The translations under genes were made by a program, and so were the position numbers. A stretch of DNA of 12,108 bases from Lachnospiraceae bacterium (GTDB lineage: Bacteria > Bacillota > Clostridia > Lachnospirales > Lachnospiraceae). Of the stretch, positions 6,403 to 12,108 are shown piece by piece. The stretch spans positions 1 to 12,108 of the forward strand of contig JAAWLS010000040.1 in NCBI GenBank assembly GCA_022798035.1. Direction: 5' to 3'. How positions within the stretch are numbered: position 1 is the first letter of the stretch; each line of letters begins with the position of its first letter. Under the pieces are notes generated by a model, which was not told where the DNA came from, ran no database searches, and worked only from the letters and a program-made list of their open reading frames with translations.

Positions 6403-8115
6403 GTGCTGAAAAAATTAAGCAAGTATCGAATTAAGGAACGATTGGCCCATGCTTTTGTGATTGCGTCTGGGATTCCGGCAGCGGCAGCAGTGATGGCTTT
6501 GATTGTTCTAATTGTAGTATCGCAGGTCTATAAAGGAGCCTTGCATGATTATGGTTTTGCTCAGGGGGATGTGGGCAAAGCAATGACTTATTTTGCAGAG
6601 ACAAGGTCTACACTGAGAGGGTGCATTGGATATGATGATGCAGACATCATTGCAAGTATGCGGGAGGCTCATGACCAGAGTGTAGAGAAATTTACACAGA
6701 GTTTTGCAGAGCTGGAAAAGACAATGGTATCAGAGGCCAACAAAAAAATTTATAATAATATTTCCAGCAGACTGCCGGACTATTGGAAGCTTGAAAATGA
6801 GATTATGGAATTGGGGGCTACCACAAATCGAGCGGATTGTGAAGCGGCTCAGGAGAGAGCCATCCATGAGCTGGCGCCTTTGTATGATGAAATTAATGAT
6901 GAGCTGATTTCTGTTATGGATATCAAGGTGGAGCGGGGAAACAGCACTTCCGCTGCTCTGTCAATTGTAAGCGCCATTCTCATTATAGCAATTGGCGCGT
7001 GTATTGCTGCGGCATTGTTTTTTTCAATTAACATGGGAAGAAATATGGCGAAAGATATTGCAGGGCCGATGATTCAGCTTGGGGACCGGCTGGAAAATTT
7101 TGCAAAGGGAGATTTGTTCAGTCCATTTCCAGCGGCGGAGACGGAGGATGAAGTCTCTGATATGATAAAGGCAGCGAATGACATGGCAGTTTCCCTTGAT
7201 TTTATTATCTCTGACATGGAGCATATTCTAGGGAAAATGGCAGATTCTGATTATACGGTGAAATCAAAAGACAGTTCTCAATACATAGGGGATTTTAAGC
7301 AGTTGTTTGATTCCTCCAAAGAACTGAAAGAGTGTATGGTGCAGACGATGCATTTTATCGAAGAGTCCTCCATACAGGTAACTGCTGGTTCTGGTAATCT
7401 GGCAGATACTTCTCTCAGCCTGGCAGAGGGCGCAACGGAGCAGGCCGGTGCAGTGGAAGAGCTTCAGGCTACGATTACAACCATTGCGGAAGCAGCGGAG
7501 AAGGCCGCAGACTCTGCGGAAAATGCTTATCAGCAGTCTCAGGAATATGCCGATATGGCCAACAGAAGCAGTGCGGATATCAGAGAAATGGCAGAGGCCA
7601 TGGAGCGAATCAATGAGGCTTCCGAAAAAATTGGAAATATCATCTCAGAAATTGAAGATATTGCAGCTCAGACAAATCTGCTCTCTCTGAATGCCTCTAT
7701 TGAAGCTGCGAGAGCGGGAGAAGCAGGACGCGGCTTTGCCGTTGTTGCAGACCAGATTCGGCAGCTTGCAGAGCAGAGCGGCCAGTCTGCTGTGGATACA
7801 CGGACATTGATAGAAGGAGCTATAGAGGAAGTTAAAAATGGAAATAAAGTGGCGGACCGGGTGGCAGCTTCCATTGAGGTTGTGGTGGAAGGAATCAAAA
7901 AGATTGCAGCTTCTTCCAAAGAATTGAGTATTATTTCATCTAGTCAGGCAGAAACCATGCGTGAGGCGGAGGAAGGAGTAAATCAGATTTCAGATGTGAT
8001 TCAGACGAACGCTGCAGTTGCAGAGGAATCTTCTGCAACCAGCCAGCAATTATCTGCACAGGCAGCCTCACTGGATGCGCTGATTGCCAAATTTACACTT
8101 CCCAAAGAAGAATGA
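6403..8115 (+). CDS. Methyl-accepting chemotaxis protein, transmembrane chemoreceptor
   Basis: A 570-residue chemoreceptor that signals to the CheA/CheW kinase complex. Membrane segments are at about residues 19-42 and 184-209. The roughly 140-residue extracellular part between them is all helical, fitting a four-helix-bundle (4HB_MCP-like) sensor. A HAMP domain follows (about 210-268), then a second HAMP-like stretch (about 270-315, with ADSDYTV and YIGDF), then the cytoplasmic coiled-coil signalling domain. The hairpin tip is canonical: [17 protein letters not shown] at 433-449, with the preceding [11 protein letters not shown]. No CheR-tethering pentapeptide is seen at the C-terminus (TLPKEE). 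The start is GTG, supported by GGGAGG at 6389-6394. The gene has its own promoter and is not beside che or flagellar genes, so it is an orphan receptor here. The ligand is unknown. Confidence 0.97.
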   Translation: MLKKLSKYRIKERLAHAFVIASGIPAAAAVMALIVLIVVSQVYKGALHDYGFAQGDVGKAMTYFAETRSTLRGCIGYDDADIIASMREAHDQSVEKFTQSFAELEKTMVSEANKKIYNNISSRLPDYWKLENEIMELGATTNRADCEAAQERAIHELAPLYDEINDELISVMDIKVERGNSTSAALSIVSAILIIAIGACIAAALFFSINMGRNMAKDIAGPMIQLGDRLENFAKGDLFSPFPAAETEDEVSDMIKAANDMAVSLDFIISDMEHILGKMADSDYTVKSKDSSQYIGDFKQLFDSSKELKECMVQTMHFIEESSIQVTAGSGNLADTSLSLAEGATEQAGAVEELQATITTIAEAAEKAADSAENAYQQSQEYADMANRSSADIREMAEAMERINEASEKIGNIISEIEDIAAQTNLLSLNASIEAARAGEAGRGFAVVADQIRQLAEQSGQSAVDTRTLIEGAIEEVKNGNKVADRVAASIEVVVEGIKKIAASSKELSIISSSQAETMREAEEGVNQISDVIQTNAAVAEESSATSQQLSAQAASLDALIAKFTLPKEE

Positions 8116-8125
8116 ACAGACAGTA

Positions 8126-8149
8126 AGAGACAGCATGCGGACAGTCTCT
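8126..8149 (+). terminator. Possible weak stem-loop after the chemoreceptor gene
   Basis: AGAGAC (8126-8131) and GTCTCT (8144-8149) form a six-pair stem ten bases after the chemoreceptor stop. The tail (CATAAAATATAG) is A-rich rather than T-rich, so it is a poor intrinsic terminator alone. The larger inverted repeat at 8163-8258 may do the work. Confidence 0.3.
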
Positions 8150-8162
8150 CATAAAATATAGA

Positions 8163-8258
8163 AAGGGACTGTTGCAAAACGGCAGGTTCCTACAAGATAG
8201 GTACAGATATTACTATAACCGTATCTCGTAGAATCATGGTATTTTGCAGCAGTCCCTT
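8163..8258. repeat. Long imperfect inverted repeat between convergent genes
   Basis: Outer arms of 17 bases (8163-8179 and 8242-8258) match with one G-T wobble. After a small internal loop, inner arms (8185-8199 and 8222-8235) pair with one wobble, one A-C mismatch and one bulged C. GGT (8200-8202) and ACC (8218-8220) close the tip. The result is a nearly continuous hairpin of about 96 nt. On the minus strand the stem is followed by TTTCTATATTTTATG, so it could terminate the 86-residue gene, and read-through from the other side may also be stopped. The outer ends read GGGACTGYTGCAAAA inward, resembling the GGxxCTGTTGCAAA termini known for IS6-family elements. A tiny non-autonomous element is therefore possible, but no 8-base target duplication flanks it. 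Confidence 0.75.
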
Positions 8259-8281
8259 GTGTATACGCAGGTCCAAAAAGA

Positions 8282-8542
8282 TTATTCCGTTCTGAGCCAG
8301 TTTCGAAGGGGATTTACTTCCTTTGCCTTGGCGAGAATGTCCTCCTTGTTGTGAATGAGATAATCTGTCAGCTGTTTTAATTCTTCTGGGGTGAAGCCAG
8401 AAGATTTTTCTATGCTGCCAGAAGGAACGATGCCTTCTGCAAAGTCTTTGCCCCTCTCAAAAAATACACGGGCGATTTTTTTTCCATCTTTTTGTGAAAG
8501 CAGACCAGAATAGGTCATGCGAAGTTCTTGCGGCTGACTCAT
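8282..8542 (-). CDS. Small conserved-looking protein of unknown function (86 aa)
   Basis: I do not recognise this family. The 86-residue protein begins MSQPQELRM, is mostly helical and hydrophilic, and ends in NPLRNWLRTE. Residues 49-73 (around FTPEELKQLTDYLIHNKEDILAKA) form two predicted amphipathic helices. There is no signal peptide, membrane segment or cysteine pair. The ATG at 8542 is chosen because AGGAGGG (minus strand, 8549-8555) stands six bases upstream and a promoter (8568-8596) places transcription start near 8561. The longer in-frame start at 8596 would lie upstream of the transcript. The gene is transcribed alone, convergent with the chemoreceptor gene and divergent from the patatin-like gene. 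A real gene is likely from the strong expression signals; function is open. Confidence 0.8.
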   Translation of the reverse strand: MSQPQELRMTYSGLLSQKDGKKIARVFFERGKDFAEGIVPSGSIEKSSGFTPEELKQLTDYLIHNKEDILAKAKEVNPLRNWLRTE

Positions 8543-8567
8543 AATAATCCCTCCTGTCATAACGCAG

Positions 8568-8596
8568 TATATAACGTTTGTCTTTAGAACTTTCAA
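8568..8596 (-). promoter_or_regulatory. Sigma-A promoter of the 86-residue protein gene
   Basis: On the minus strand TTGAAA (8591-8596) and TATATA (8568-8573) are separated by exactly 17 bases, giving a start near 8561 and a leader of about 20 nt. Farther upstream, minus-strand TATGGTATAAT (-10 at about 8619-8624) has an extended -10 TGn motif with a weak -35 and may be a second promoter. Confidence 0.7.
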
Positions 8597-8678
8597 AATT
8601 TTAAGAAAAATCTGTCGATATTATACCATACTTTACTTTTCCTGAAAAGGAACCATTATGTGATATTTGTGCAAGGGA

Positions 8679-8707
8679 TTGTAAAGGAGAAAAAAATCTT
8701 GTAAAAT
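8679..8707 (+). promoter_or_regulatory. Probable promoter of the patatin-sbcDC unit
   Basis: TTGTAA (8679-8684) and TAAAAT (8702-8707) are 17 bases apart, predicting a start near 8714. The -35 box matches consensus at four of six places and the -10 at five of six. A second TTGTAA at 8699-8704 has only a poor partner (AATATT at 8723-8728, spacer 18). Confidence 0.5.
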
Positions 8708-8725
8708 AGTGCTGGTACAGAGAAT

Positions 8726-8762
8726 ATTAAGTTATAGGCGGCTAGACTATCTAAAACTTAAT
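8726..8762 (+). promoter_or_regulatory. Leader stem-loop upstream of the patatin-like gene
   Basis: ATTAAGTT (8726-8733) and AACTTAAT (8755-8762) are perfect inverted copies. Inside, ATAG (8734-8737) pairs with CTAT (8747-8750), leaving a GC-rich loop GCGGCTAGA. It lies within the predicted leader and is followed by TTTTCG and then a G-rich patch (8778-8783). It matches no riboswitch class I know. It could be an attenuator, a protein-binding leader or an operator palindrome. Confidence 0.5.
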
Positions 8763-8809
8763 TTTCGCTGTAGGAGTTGGGGGCTAAAAAAGAAAGGAAT
8801 GATTTAGTG

Positions 8810-9655
8810 ATGAAATTAGGAATTATCATGGAGGGCGGCGCCAGCCGGACAATATTCAGCTGCGGCGTCACAGATGCATTTTTGGAAGAAAACATTATGC
8901 CGGATTATTTTATCGGTGTTTCTGCCGGGATTGCGTATGGAGTTTCCTATCTGTCTAAACAAAAAGGGAGAAATCTCACCATTGCCAAGAAATATATGAG
9001 AGATAAACGGTACATGGGAGTGCGCCATCTCTTAAAAGATAAAAGTTTTTATAATATTCCCTTTGTGTTTGGTGAGGTTCCCAACAAACTGGAGGCTTTT
9101 GACTATGAAACTTTTGCAGCCTTTCCCGGTAAGGTGGAGGCATGCGTCACAAATATTCACACAGGAAAAGCGGAGTATCTGGAGGTGCCGAGAAATGACG
9201 AGCAGTTTGAAGTATTGGTGGCAAGCTGCGCGCTGCCCATTTTGTTTCAGCCAGTAAAAGTAGGAAAACGCTATTATCTGGATGGCGGGCTTTCAGATTC
9301 CATTCCCTATCAGCATGCGATTCAGGAAGGATGCGATAAAAATATTGTGATTCTGACCAGAGAGCGCGGTTATGTGAAAAAAGAGGAACGAGGAGGCAGG
9401 ATTTCAAGAAAACTCTATAAGAAATATCCCAATATAGCGCAGGATTTAAAAAAACGTCCGGAGGAATACAATGCCTGCGTCAAAGAGTTGATGGAATTGG
9501 AACAAAAGGGAGAAATATTTGTGATTGCGCCGGAGACGACCCACGGAGTAGGAAGGACAGAATCCAACCCGGAAAAATTGACGAGACTGTACGAAGAGGG
9601 CTATCAGCAGGCGAAAAAGCAGATGGAGGATTTAAAGAAATATCTTGGAAAATAA
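8810..9655 (+). CDS. Patatin-like phospholipase family protein
   Basis: Patatin-like acyl hydrolase of 281 residues, with a Ser-Asp catalytic dyad that cleaves acyl chains from lipids. The oxyanion-hole segment is EGGASR (8-13), the nucleophile is S38 in GVSAG (36-40) and the aspartate is D158 in DGG (158-160). The layout matches bacterial YjjU/RssA-type patatins, including a basic C-terminal helical region ending in KKYLGK. No signal peptide or membrane helix is present, so it is cytoplasmic or peripheral. The start is ATG 8810 or the in-frame GTG just before it (8807). GAAAGGA (8792-8798) serves both, with slightly better spacing to GTG. The TTG at 8777 lacks a ribosome binding site. The next gene overlaps its end by 11 bases, suggesting one transcript with sbcDC. 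Substrate is unknown. Confidence 0.94.
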   Translation: MKLGIIMEGGASRTIFSCGVTDAFLEENIMPDYFIGVSAGIAYGVSYLSKQKGRNLTIAKKYMRDKRYMGVRHLLKDKSFYNIPFVFGEVPNKLEAFDYETFAAFPGKVEACVTNIHTGKAEYLEVPRNDEQFEVLVASCALPILFQPVKVGKRYYLDGGLSDSIPYQHAIQEGCDKNIVILTRERGYVKKEERGGRISRKLYKKYPNIAQDLKKRPEEYNACVKELMELEQKGEIFVIAPETTHGVGRTESNPEKLTRLYEEGYQQAKKQMEDLKKYLGK

Positions 9656-10151
9656 ATACTTTAACGAGGCGTTGTCTAATTTTGCGCGTGATATGGCCAA
9701 TGGAGGCGCAGTCAGACATTTGGCGGATTTGGGATATACCGCGGCGCAGATTGTGAGAGAAGTGGATTATCCGGTAACGGCGGAACAGGTGGGGAAAATT
9801 CTGTGGCAGTATTATCTTCAGCAGGGAATTATCCTGTTGGAGCAGCCTCAGGCAAAGCCTGTGATTGAAAAGGTATCTTATGTCAGAGAACATGGAAAAT
9901 ACGGTTCCGTGCATTTCAGGCGCAAGGTAGAGCAGGTGGAAAATTCCAAACGGGAATATTACCCTTGTGATTTTGGCAAAAAACGTTATCAGAATGAGGC
10001 TTTATTTTTAAAAGAGCTGGAGATTCTGCAGGAACGGGACCGGGAATATATTTTAGGACTTCCCTGGCCGCTGCAGAGAGTGTATCACGCGGCAGATGAG
10101 CGGATGAGAAGGATTCATAGAAGTCTGCAGCAGATGGAGGAAGTATTATGA
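9645..10151 (+). CDS. Uncharacterised protein translationally coupled to SbcD (168 aa)
   Basis: I cannot assign a named family. The 168-residue protein begins MENKYFNEALSNF from a TTG codon inside the end of the patatin-like gene. GGAGG (9625-9629) is rather far (15 bases) and the sequence just upstream is only AAAGA, so initiation probably depends on coupling. The alternative ATG at 9693 has no ribosome binding site. Residues 20-60 (AVRHLADLGYTAAQIV, then VTAEQVGKIL) have the pattern of a helix-turn-helix. Residues 110-165 are charged helices (LKELEILQERDREYILG). Its stop codon overlaps the sbcD start as ATGA, and the sbcD ribosome binding site lies inside its last codons. Context suggests a function with the SbcCD nuclease or DNA binding, which is inference. 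I believe similar proteins precede sbcD in related Clostridia, from memory only. Confidence 0.85.
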   Translation: MENKYFNEALSNFARDMANGGAVRHLADLGYTAAQIVREVDYPVTAEQVGKILWQYYLQQGIILLEQPQAKPVIEKVSYVREHGKYGSVHFRRKVEQVENSKREYYPCDFGKKRYQNEALFLKELEILQERDREYILGLPWPLQRVYHAADERMRRIHRSLQQMEEVL

Positions 10152-11302
10152 AAATATTTCATTTGGCGGATTTACACATCGGGAAACAGCTTCACAGCTA
10201 TGATTTAAAAGAAAATCAGCGGGCAGTGTTAAGACAGATTGTGGAGCAGGCCGTAGAATACCGGCCGGATGTCATTGTGATTTGCGGTGATATTTTTGAC
10301 CGGGCCGTTCCTTCTGGGGAAGCTTACGCCGTCTTTGACGAGTTTTTGAGGAATTTAGCAGAGATAGAGATTCCGGTCCTTTTGATTGCCGGAAACCATG
10401 ACAATGCCAAACGGCTGGGCTATGCCAGCTCTTTTTTAGAACGGCATCAGATTTATATCTCGGTGACGGTTCCAAAGACGCCTCAGGAACATCTGAAAAA
10501 AATAGTGTTAAGAGACGAGCAGGGAGAAGTGAATTTCTACCTGCTGCCTTTTTTGAAGCCAGGGTATGTAAGACACTTGTTTGAGGAAGGGGTTATCACA
10601 GATTATGAAAGCGCAGTGCGCCAAATTTTAGATAGAGAAGAGATAGACTGGAAGAGCCGCAATGTACTGCTGTCCCATCAGTTTTATACCAATCAGGGAC
10701 AGCGGCCAGAGACCTGCGATTCAGAACAGCCGGTTCTCACGGTGGGAGGGCTTGATAATGTGGACGTATCTGTAGTGGAGAGATTTGACTATGCGGCATT
10801 GGGCCACATTCACGGAGCCCAGATGGTGAAATTTCCTCATATCCGCTATTCTGGAACGCCATTGAAATATTCTGTCAGTGAGGAACATCATAAAAAATCC
10901 ATCACGGTGGCCACGCTGGGAGCAAAGGGAGAAGAGATTCAGATAGAGCAGATTCCCCTTGTACCTCTGCAGGAAGTTCGAAGAGAACGGGGAACTCTGG
11001 AGGAAATTATCGGAAAAGCCAGAGAGGAAACCTGCCACGATTTTATCAGCGTAACGCTGACAGACGAAAAGGAACCTTATCGGCCCAAAGAGCAGTTGGA
11101 GGAAGTTTATGATTCTATTTTAGAACTGCGGATTGACAATACCAGAACCAGAAATCTGCTGGAGGCCAGGGAGGAAGGCAGTTTTGAATTCCATCCCATG
11201 GAGGCGTTTCGCATGTTTTATCGGGAAATGCAGGGACAAGATATGTGCGGGGAGGAAGAAAAAATTGTCGCCGAGATTTTAGAACAATGGGAGGAGAGAT
11301 AA
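10148..11302 (+). CDS. sbcD: Exonuclease SbcCD subunit D (Mre11-like nuclease)
   Basis: Nuclease subunit of the SbcCD complex, the bacterial Mre11-Rad50, which cleaves DNA hairpins and processes double-strand ends with Mn2+. All metallophosphoesterase motifs are present: D8 and H10 in ADLHIGK, D48 in CGDIFD, N83/H84/D85 in AGNHDN, H177 in LLSHQF, and H220/H222 in ALGHIHG. The length (384 residues) fits SbcD, with nuclease core at about 1-250, then the capping region and a C-terminal part that would bind the SbcC coiled-coil base. GGAGGA precedes the ATG, which overlaps the upstream stop by four bases. sbcC starts one base after this gene's stop. Nothing is missing or unusual. Confidence 0.98.
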   Translation: MKIFHLADLHIGKQLHSYDLKENQRAVLRQIVEQAVEYRPDVIVICGDIFDRAVPSGEAYAVFDEFLRNLAEIEIPVLLIAGNHDNAKRLGYASSFLERHQIYISVTVPKTPQEHLKKIVLRDEQGEVNFYLLPFLKPGYVRHLFEEGVITDYESAVRQILDREEIDWKSRNVLLSHQFYTNQGQRPETCDSEQPVLTVGGLDNVDVSVVERFDYAALGHIHGAQMVKFPHIRYSGTPLKYSVSEEHHKKSITVATLGAKGEEIQIEQIPLVPLQEVRRERGTLEEIIGKAREETCHDFISVTLTDEKEPYRPKEQLEEVYDSILELRIDNTRTRNLLEAREEGSFEFHPMEAFRMFYREMQGQDMCGEEEKIVAEILEQWEER

Positions 11303-11303
11303 G

Positions 11304-12108
11304 ATGAAACCGGTGAGACTTGTGATGTCGGCATTTGGTTCTTATGCGGGAGAAGAAATCATAGATTTTACCAGGCAGAATCAGGGTGTATTCCTGGTTA
11401 CCGGAGATACGGGGGCAGGAAAAACTACAATATTTGACGCCATTACCTATGCATTGTATGACCAGACCAGCGGAGGGAAAAGGGAAGGGGATATGATGCG
11501 CAGTCAGTATGCCAGACCGGAGGTTCCCACCTATGTGGAGTTGAGCTTTATTTATCGAGGAGAGACGTACACCGTTCGGAGAAATCCAAATTACAAGAGA
11601 ACAAGCAGGCGGAAAAATAAAGAAGGCGGCTATGCGCTTACCACAGAGGCAGCCTCCGTTTCACTGAAAATGCCAAACGGCCAGGAATTTCCAGGGAAAA
11701 TCAGGGAAATCAATGAGAAAATTGTGGAAATTCTGGGTGTGGGAGCCTCTCAGTTCAAACAGATTGCCATGATTGCCCAGGGGGAATTTTTGAAACTTCT
11801 CCTCGCTTCCTCCAAAGAGAGGAAAGAAATATTTGCAAAAATATTTGATACGGATTCCTATGGGTATCTGCAGGTGAAACTGCGGGAAAAAAGCAAAGCT
11901 CTTTACGGCAGGCTGGAAGATAACCGTAAACTCTGCAGTCATGAAATTCAAGGGGTTAGATTCCTCTCGGAGAGCAGGTATCGTCCAGAGTGGGAAGAAA
12001 GCATTCAGCAGCAGGAGACAAACCCTGAGCAGATTCAGACGAGCCTGCAGCATTTATTGGAAGAGCTTCAGGAAAAAGAGGAGAAAATAAGAAAGAAAGA
12101 GACCGAGA
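11304..12108 (+). CDS. sbcC: Exonuclease SbcCD subunit C, SMC-like ATPase (partial, N-terminal)
   Basis: ATPase subunit of SbcCD (Rad50-like), which holds DNA ends and drives the SbcD nuclease. Only the first 268 codons are in the window; full proteins have about 1000 or more residues. Walker A is GDTGAGKTT at residues 34-42, with K40 and T41 binding ATP. The Q-loop glutamine is Q159 in MIAQGEFLKLL. The coiled coil begins around residue 195 and runs off the right edge in a K/E-rich stretch. The signature motif and Walker B lie beyond the window. The ATG at 11304 follows GGGAGGAG (from 11289) at a good distance and comes one base after the sbcD stop. Confidence 0.97.
   Translation, partial: MKPVRLVMSAFGSYAGEEIIDFTRQNQGVFLVTGDTGAGKTTIFDAITYALYDQTSGGKREGDMMRSQYARPEVPTYVELSFIYRGETYTVRRNPNYKRTSRRKNKEGGYALTTEAASVSLKMPNGQEFPGKIREINEKIVEILGVGASQFKQIAMIAQGEFLKLLLASSKERKEIFAKIFDTDSYGYLQVKLREKSKALYGRLEDNRKLCSHEIQGVRFLSESRYRPEWEESIQQQETNPEQIQTSLQHLLEELQEKEEKIRKKETE

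Noticed and set aside
8155..8266. A complete insertion sequence or transposase remnant at the long inverted repeat
   Set aside because: The interior is under 70 bases, encodes nothing, and no 8-base direct duplication flanks the ends.
8543..8596. Longer N-terminus of the 86-residue protein
   Set aside because: It would begin upstream of the predicted transcript start, and the ATG at 8542 has an ideal ribosome binding site.
1..12108. CRISPR arrays, tRNA or rRNA genes, prophage genes
   Set aside because: No regularly spaced direct repeats, cloverleaf-like segments, rRNA segments or phage protein families were seen on either strand.

Overview
The window looks like chromosome of an anaerobic Clostridia member, most likely a Lachnospiraceae-type gut Firmicute. 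The reasons are strong AGGAGG-type ribosome binding sites, some GTG/TTG starts, moderate GC with AT-rich promoters of the TTGaca-17-TAtaaT kind, and protein families typical of that group. No rRNA, tRNA, CRISPR array, transposase or phage gene is visible. The assignment is an inference from style and gene content, not from a marker gene.

Layout. (1) The left edge, minus strand, carries the first 119 codons of a HAD-superfamily phosphatase cut by the window start. (2) A gene-free divergent region of about 440 bases ends in a near-consensus sigma-A promoter (657-685). (3) Three tightly packed plus-strand genes follow: a GH42 beta-galactosidase, a two-repeat YccF-type membrane protein, and a 913-residue protein of unknown function with zinc ribbons at two places, degenerate helical repeats and a possible PH-like domain. 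Two tiny overlapping ORFs and an intrinsic terminator close this unit. (4) A promoter with a perfect TTGACA box and a leader of about 200 nt precede a transmembrane methyl-accepting chemotaxis protein. (5) A long imperfect inverted repeat (8163-8258) lies between the chemoreceptor gene and a convergent gene for an 86-residue unknown protein on the minus strand. (6) A plus-strand unit then runs off the right edge: patatin-like phospholipase, a 168-residue uncharacterised protein, sbcD and the first 268 codons of sbcC. Its genes overlap by 11 and 4 bases or are separated by a single base.

How the parts may work together. The GH42 enzyme would release galactose from beta-galactosides in the cytoplasm. 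No sugar transporter or regulator is next to it, so its link to the membrane protein and the multidomain zinc-ribbon protein is positional only. SbcC and SbcD form the known DNA-end and hairpin-processing nuclease. The 168-residue protein is translationally coupled to sbcD and has a helix-turn-helix-like segment, so it is a candidate accessory factor. The patatin-like protein shares the transcript, but no functional link is evident. The most promising undescribed items are the 913-residue protein with its YccF partner, the SbcD-coupled 168-residue protein, the paired tiny ORFs at 5984-6078, and the structured inverted repeat at 8163-8258.
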